From Candidatus Paceibacter sp. (GTDB lineage Bacteria; Patescibacteriota; Patescibacteriia; SG8-24; DYFX01), in contig DYFX01000026.1 in the NCBI GenBank assembly GCA_020724945.1, positions 1 to 14,441 on the forward strand: 14,441 nt of DNA. The letters are read 5' to 3'. The translations under genes and the position numbers were made by a program. The stretch's first letter is position 1. Every line of letters begins with the position of its first letter. The notes under the pieces are model-generated. The model did no database searches and was not told the origin of the DNA. It saw only the letters and a program-made list of their open reading frames with translations. Shown here one piece after another: positions 11,893-14,441 of the stretch.

Positions 11893-11921
11893 TTGACAGC
11901 CGTCGGCGGGAACTGATACGC
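11893..11921 (+). promoter_or_regulatory. Candidate promoter of the 56-aa gene
   Basis: TTGACA (11893-11898) is a perfect -35. The -10 is poor: ATACGC at 17 nt, or TGATAC at 15 nt. The leader would be only a few nucleotides. Confidence 0.5.
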
Positions 11922-11931
11922 AACGCTTGTT

Positions 11932-12102
11932 ATGAAACTCCATATCCCTCCTCGCTTCACCCCGGCGCTCGTCATCGCGGCGATCGGCGCCCTCGGCGTG
12001 GCGTTCTACATCGCCAATGTCATCTTCGCCGAGCCCGCCGTCGGCGATTGCTGCGCGAACGGCTTCGATCCGTACGAGACCGTCGCGCCCGAGACGCCTT
12101 GA
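11932..12102 (+). CDS. Small exported or membrane-anchored peptide with Cys pair, 56 aa
   Basis: The N-terminus MKLHIPPRF is followed by a hydrophobic helix (residues 11-33, ALVIAAIGALGVAFYIANVI). An acidic tail then begins EPAVGDCCANGFDPYE, with adjacent Cys40-Cys41. It is either a single-pass membrane protein with an outside tail or a secreted peptide cleaved near IFA-EP. There is no Shine-Dalgarno site (CAACGCTTGTT precedes the ATG). A promoter-like TTGACA lies just upstream, so initiation may be near-leaderless. Codon use matches the neighbours. Its TGA stop is part of the next promoter's -35 box (12099-12104), evidence that the boundary is real. Too short for many gene callers. Confidence 0.7.
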   Translation: MKLHIPPRFTPALVIAAIGALGVAFYIANVIFAEPAVGDCCANGFDPYETVAPETP

Positions 12103-12127
12103 CCTTCGGGTCGGGCGGTGCTAGGTT
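12099..12127 (+). promoter_or_regulatory. Promoter of the 248-aa gene
   Basis: TTGACC (12099-12104), exactly 17 nt, TAGGTT (12122-12127). The -35 contains the stop codon of the 56-aa gene. It rules out an upstream GTG at 12118 as a start. Confidence 0.75.
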
Positions 12128-12156
12128 CAAGCGTCCCGAAACTCCAAGGAGGATGG

Positions 12157-12903
12157 ATGCTCGAGAACCTCGTACCTTCGCACCGGAAGTATTCCGAAGA
12201 CCCGGCCGAACAGGCCTACTGCGCCTTCCTGGAGAAGCGCACCCTGCGGCTCGGCGCCGGGCTGGTCAGGCTCATCTCGGACGATCGCCGCTTGCGGCTC
12301 GACGCCCTCCAGGACTTCGTCTGGGAGCAGGCGCTGGACTTCGTCTCGCCGCTGGAGCCGTCCGATAAGGACGAGCTTCGCCGCGCCGGGACCGGCCTGC
12401 CGTGGGGCGGCCGCCTCGACATCGAGCTCTACTGGCGCCTGATGTACGCGGCGTATGTCGAGAGGCTCCTCGACGCCAACGCCCCCGGCTTTCACGCCCG
12501 CGGCGTCCGTCGTCCGTTGAAGGAGGTCGTCTCCGCGACGATCCTCCTTCTGGGCCAGCTCGCCGCGCCCGAAGGCCGGAAGGAGCTGGACTTCCTGACC
12601 GCGCTCATCGCGCCGGCGACCCTGGATGTCGGCCGCGCACTCCATCAGGGCGTCATCGATCGCGCGGGCCGCGAGATCCGTCTCCGGACCCAGGCGCGGC
12701 ATGCGCCGAAGCCGCTCGAACCGGCCGCCCGGGTCCGCTCCGGCGGGGTCGCCGCCATCGTCGAAGGCTACGACTTCGAAGGGCGCGTCGTCATCAGCCG
12801 CGAGACGGATCCCGTAGATGCCGCGCTGCTCTGGGAGCTCAACGCCGCGACGGGACGCTGGCAGGCCGCCGCCTGGCCCTGGCAGATCGAACCCGTCATC
12901 TAG
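12157..12903 (+). CDS. Hypothetical protein, 248 aa
   Basis: No family is recognised. The first about 190 residues appear alpha-helical (for example RLRLDALQDFVWEQALDFV, IELYWRLMYAAYVERLLDAN, KEVVSATILLLGQLAAPEGR). The last about 55 residues switch to short strands (SGGVAAIVEGYDFEGRVVIS ... WELNAATGRWQAAAWPWQIE), suggesting a helical domain followed by a small beta unit. There is no signal peptide; it is likely cytoplasmic. AAGGAGG four nucleotides before the ATG at 12157 fixes the start. The gene is monocistronic with its own promoter and a strong terminator. Confidence 0.85.
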   Translation: MLENLVPSHRKYSEDPAEQAYCAFLEKRTLRLGAGLVRLISDDRRLRLDALQDFVWEQALDFVSPLEPSDKDELRRAGTGLPWGGRLDIELYWRLMYAAYVERLLDANAPGFHARGVRRPLKEVVSATILLLGQLAAPEGRKELDFLTALIAPATLDVGRALHQGVIDRAGREIRLRTQARHAPKPLEPAARVRSGGVAAIVEGYDFEGRVVISRETDPVDAALLWELNAATGRWQAAAWPWQIEPVI

Positions 12904-12907
12904 ACCG

Positions 12908-12935
12908 CCGCTTTCCGCAGGGAAAGCGGTTTTTT
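12908..12935 (+). terminator. Terminator of the 248-aa gene
   Basis: Perfect 9-bp stem CCGCTTTCC / GGAAAGCGG, loop GCAG, then six T. Confidence 0.95.
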
Positions 12936-12953
12936 CGTCGTCCGTCCCGATTC

Positions 12954-12982
12954 TTGACGCATTCCGGACGGCCCGATAAGGT
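12954..12982 (+). promoter_or_regulatory. Promoter of the second DHH gene
   Basis: TTGACG (12954-12959), exactly 17 nt, TAAGGT (12977-12982). Both hexamers are identical to those of the other DHH gene (4428-4456). Leader about 19 nt. Confidence 0.8.
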
Positions 12983-13007
12983 GACCCCTCATCCGTTTTT
13001 TGCGGCG

Positions 13008-14150
13008 ATGGCCTTGTCCGAACGACAACAGGTGCTGGAACAGCTTCGGAAGGCCGAACGGCCGCTCATCGCGTTCCGCAAGGATTGGAACGCCGACGCG
13101 GCCGCGGCGGCCGTCGCTTTGGCGACGACGCTCGAGGGCATGGGCAAGAAGGCGGAGATCGTCTGCGACGGCTTCGCGCCGCCGGAGCACCTCGCCTTCC
13201 TCCCCCAGCTCAAACGGGTCCGCCCCGAGATGGCCGGGCTGCGCACCTTCGTGATCTCCGTCGACGCGCAGAAGAGCCGCATCGGCGAGCTGTCGTACGA
13301 GGCCAAGGACGGCTTCCTGCACATCTATCTCACGCCGAAGAACGGTTCGCTCGACGCCTCGCAGGTGAAGACGGGCACGACCGACTACCGCCACGACCTC
13401 ATCGTCACGATCGACACGCCCGACGCCGCCTCGCTCGGCGGCATCCGCGACGCCGCGCCGGACTTCTTCTTCCGTACGCCGATCCTGAACCTCGATCACT
13501 CTCCCGCCAACGAGCAGTACGGGCAGGTCAACTGCGTCGACACCACCGCCGCCGCCACGAGCGAGGTGGTCTATCGCCTGGTGAAGGATCTCGGCCGGCC
13601 CGTCGACGCCGACCTCGCGACCGCGCTCCTGACCGGCATCGTCGCCAAGACGCGCAGCTTCCGCTCGGGCGCCATCACGCCGCAGACGCTCACCGCCGCC
13701 TCGGAACTCGTCGCCGCCGGCGCCAAGCGCGATGTCATCGTCGCCAGCCTCTACCGCACCAAGACCATCGCCGCGCTGAAGCTTTGGGGCCGCGCGCTCG
13801 CGCGCCTCAAGTCCGACTCCGCGCTGAAGCTCGTCTCGAGCGTGCTCACGCGCCAGGACTTCGCGCTGGCCGGCGCCGGCGAAGCGGCTTTGGGCGATGT
13901 CATCGACGAGCTCATCCTCTCCTCGCCGGACGCCGAGACGGTCGTGCTGATCTACGAGAAGGAAGGCGGGGAGATCTGCTGCATCATCCGCAGCGAGATC
14001 CGCCGCGAAGCCGCCGCGCTCGCCTCGCGCTGGGACGGACAAGGCGGGCGCACGCACGCCGTCTGCCTCATCAAGGGCAAGTCCATCGGCGAGGCGGAGG
14101 CGGAAATCCTCGCGCATGTCCGCGCCGAAATCGCGAAACCCCGGGCCTAG
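13008..14150 (+). CDS. Degenerate DHH-family protein, probable pseudo-phosphoesterase, 380 aa
   Basis: The fold is clear from alignment with the intact copy at 3445-4413. The shared block AALKLWGRALARL (255-267), the helix TAAATSEVVYRLVKDLG, and TGI...F at 209-217 match in order. Catalytic residues are mostly replaced: HRKPDGD becomes RKDWNAD (Arg24, Asn28, only Asp30 kept), DHH becomes DHS (163-165), and the Asp of TGLLTD becomes Lys214. The GGGGH loop is reduced to GQGGRTH (344-350). Asp136 is kept. A 50-residue insert (about 80-130) contains a FVISVDAQKSRIGELSYEAK strand pattern. It may bind a nucleotide or RNA ligand without cleaving it, or use different chemistry; related low-conservation forms may exist in Patescibacteria. 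ATG start without Shine-Dalgarno, short leader. Terminator overlaps the stop. Confidence 0.85.
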   Translation: MALSERQQVLEQLRKAERPLIAFRKDWNADAAAAAVALATTLEGMGKKAEIVCDGFAPPEHLAFLPQLKRVRPEMAGLRTFVISVDAQKSRIGELSYEAKDGFLHIYLTPKNGSLDASQVKTGTTDYRHDLIVTIDTPDAASLGGIRDAAPDFFFRTPILNLDHSPANEQYGQVNCVDTTAAATSEVVYRLVKDLGRPVDADLATALLTGIVAKTRSFRSGAITPQTLTAASELVAAGAKRDVIVASLYRTKTIAALKLWGRALARLKSDSALKLVSSVLTRQDFALAGAGEAALGDVIDELILSSPDAETVVLIYEKEGGEICCIIRSEIRREAAALASRWDGQGGRTHAVCLIKGKSIGEAEAEILAHVRAEIAKPRA

Positions 14151-14162
14151 ACCCGGGGTTTT
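14136..14162 (+). terminator. Terminator of the second DHH gene
   Basis: Perfect 10-bp stem AAACCCCGGG / CCCGGGGTTT with loop CCTAGA holding the stop codon. Only about four T follow. It is convergent with the partial minus-strand gene and may serve both. Confidence 0.85.
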
Positions 14163-14163
14163 C

Positions 14164-14441
14164 TCATCGCACGGTGGAGCTGGCGGCGGCGGTCACGATC
14201 GGGCGGACGACGCGGAGTTCCCGGCTCATCAGGAAGGCGCCGCCTTCGGATTCGCCGCGGGCGCGCACGCGCATCGCCTGGAAGCCGTCGGGGACGGGCA
14301 AGGACCAGGTCTGGATGCCGCGCTCTTCGGAGACGAGCGCGGCGGCGCCGATCGGCGCGAAGACGGCGGCCTCGGCCGGAGGATATGGCGTCGAAAGGAA
14401 CTCGACCGTCGAGAGCCCGCGCGCGCGGACCTGGAAGGACG
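14164..14441 (-). CDS. C-terminal part of a beta-rich, possibly surface protein (runs off the window)
   Basis: The frame is open from the right edge to TGA at 14164-14166 and gives 91 residues with codon use like the rest of the window. The sequence is strand-rich with two similar edges, SFQVRARGLSTVEFL and AMRVRARGESEGGAFL, about 53 residues apart. This is the spacing and pattern of small Ig-like or Glucodextranase_B-type domains in surface proteins. The N-terminus is outside the window, so no signal peptide can be judged. The gene is convergent with the degenerate DHH gene. Family assignment is uncertain. Confidence 0.7.
   Translation of the reverse strand, partial: SFQVRARGLSTVEFLSTPYPPAEAAVFAPIGAAALVSEERGIQTWSLPVPDGFQAMRVRARGESEGGAFLMSRELRVVRPIVTAAASSTVR

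Noticed and set aside
12118..12156. GTG start for the 248-aa gene
   Set aside because: It lies in the promoter; the ATG at 12157 has AAGGAGG.

Overview
The window is GC-rich DNA (by eye about two thirds G+C) from a bacterium with very tightly packed genes. It uses the standard code and is densely coding on both strands. No rRNA, tRNA, CRISPR array, transposase or prophage gene was seen. Six genes are recognisable: clpP, two DHH-family phosphoesterases, an smc-like gene, rpsP (ribosomal protein bS16) and a khpA-like KH protein. The bS16 sequence, the short SMC, the pair of DHH proteins and the many tiny single-helix proteins fit a Patescibacteria/CPR (Parcubacteria-like) genome best. This placement is inference, not proof; lipoproteins of the kind seen here also occur in Myxococcota.

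Layout. Positions 92-1934 (+) hold a probable operon of small hypothetical proteins: a coiled-coil protein, a one-helix membrane protein followed by a soluble piece (possibly one gene broken by a 1-nt frameshift near 1290), and an acidic 94-residue protein. It ends at a bidirectional terminator shared with clpP (1997-2614, -). A lipoprotein gene (2702-3418, +) converges on an intact DHH phosphoesterase (3445-4413, -). Next comes a translationally coupled pair of paralogous genes of unknown function (4470-5824, -), divergent from the smc-like gene (5925-8234, +). Between smc and rpsP the minus strand carries four micro-genes (43, 45, 62 and 28 codons), each with a predicted membrane helix, in two short transcripts. 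From rpsP onward everything runs on the plus strand: rpsP, a two-helix/coiled-coil protein, a 97-residue membrane protein, the KH protein, an Amidase_6 lipoprotein, a 56-residue exported or anchored peptide, a 248-residue hypothetical protein, and a second DHH protein that has lost most catalytic residues. The right edge holds the C-terminus of a minus-strand gene.

Regulation is unusually legible. Eleven promoters match TTGAMB-like -35 (mostly TTGACG) / exactly 17 nt / TANNNT. Most abut or overlap the terminator of the preceding gene, and three -35 boxes contain the preceding gene's TGA stop codon. The recognisable conserved genes lack a Shine-Dalgarno sequence, several with very short leaders, whereas nearly all hypothetical genes carry a strong AAGGAGG-type site.

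The best candidates for something new are the SMC-like ATPase without a visible hinge, the micro-membrane-protein cluster, the paralogous unknown pair beside smc, the split in translation-initiation signals, and the fused terminator-promoter architecture.
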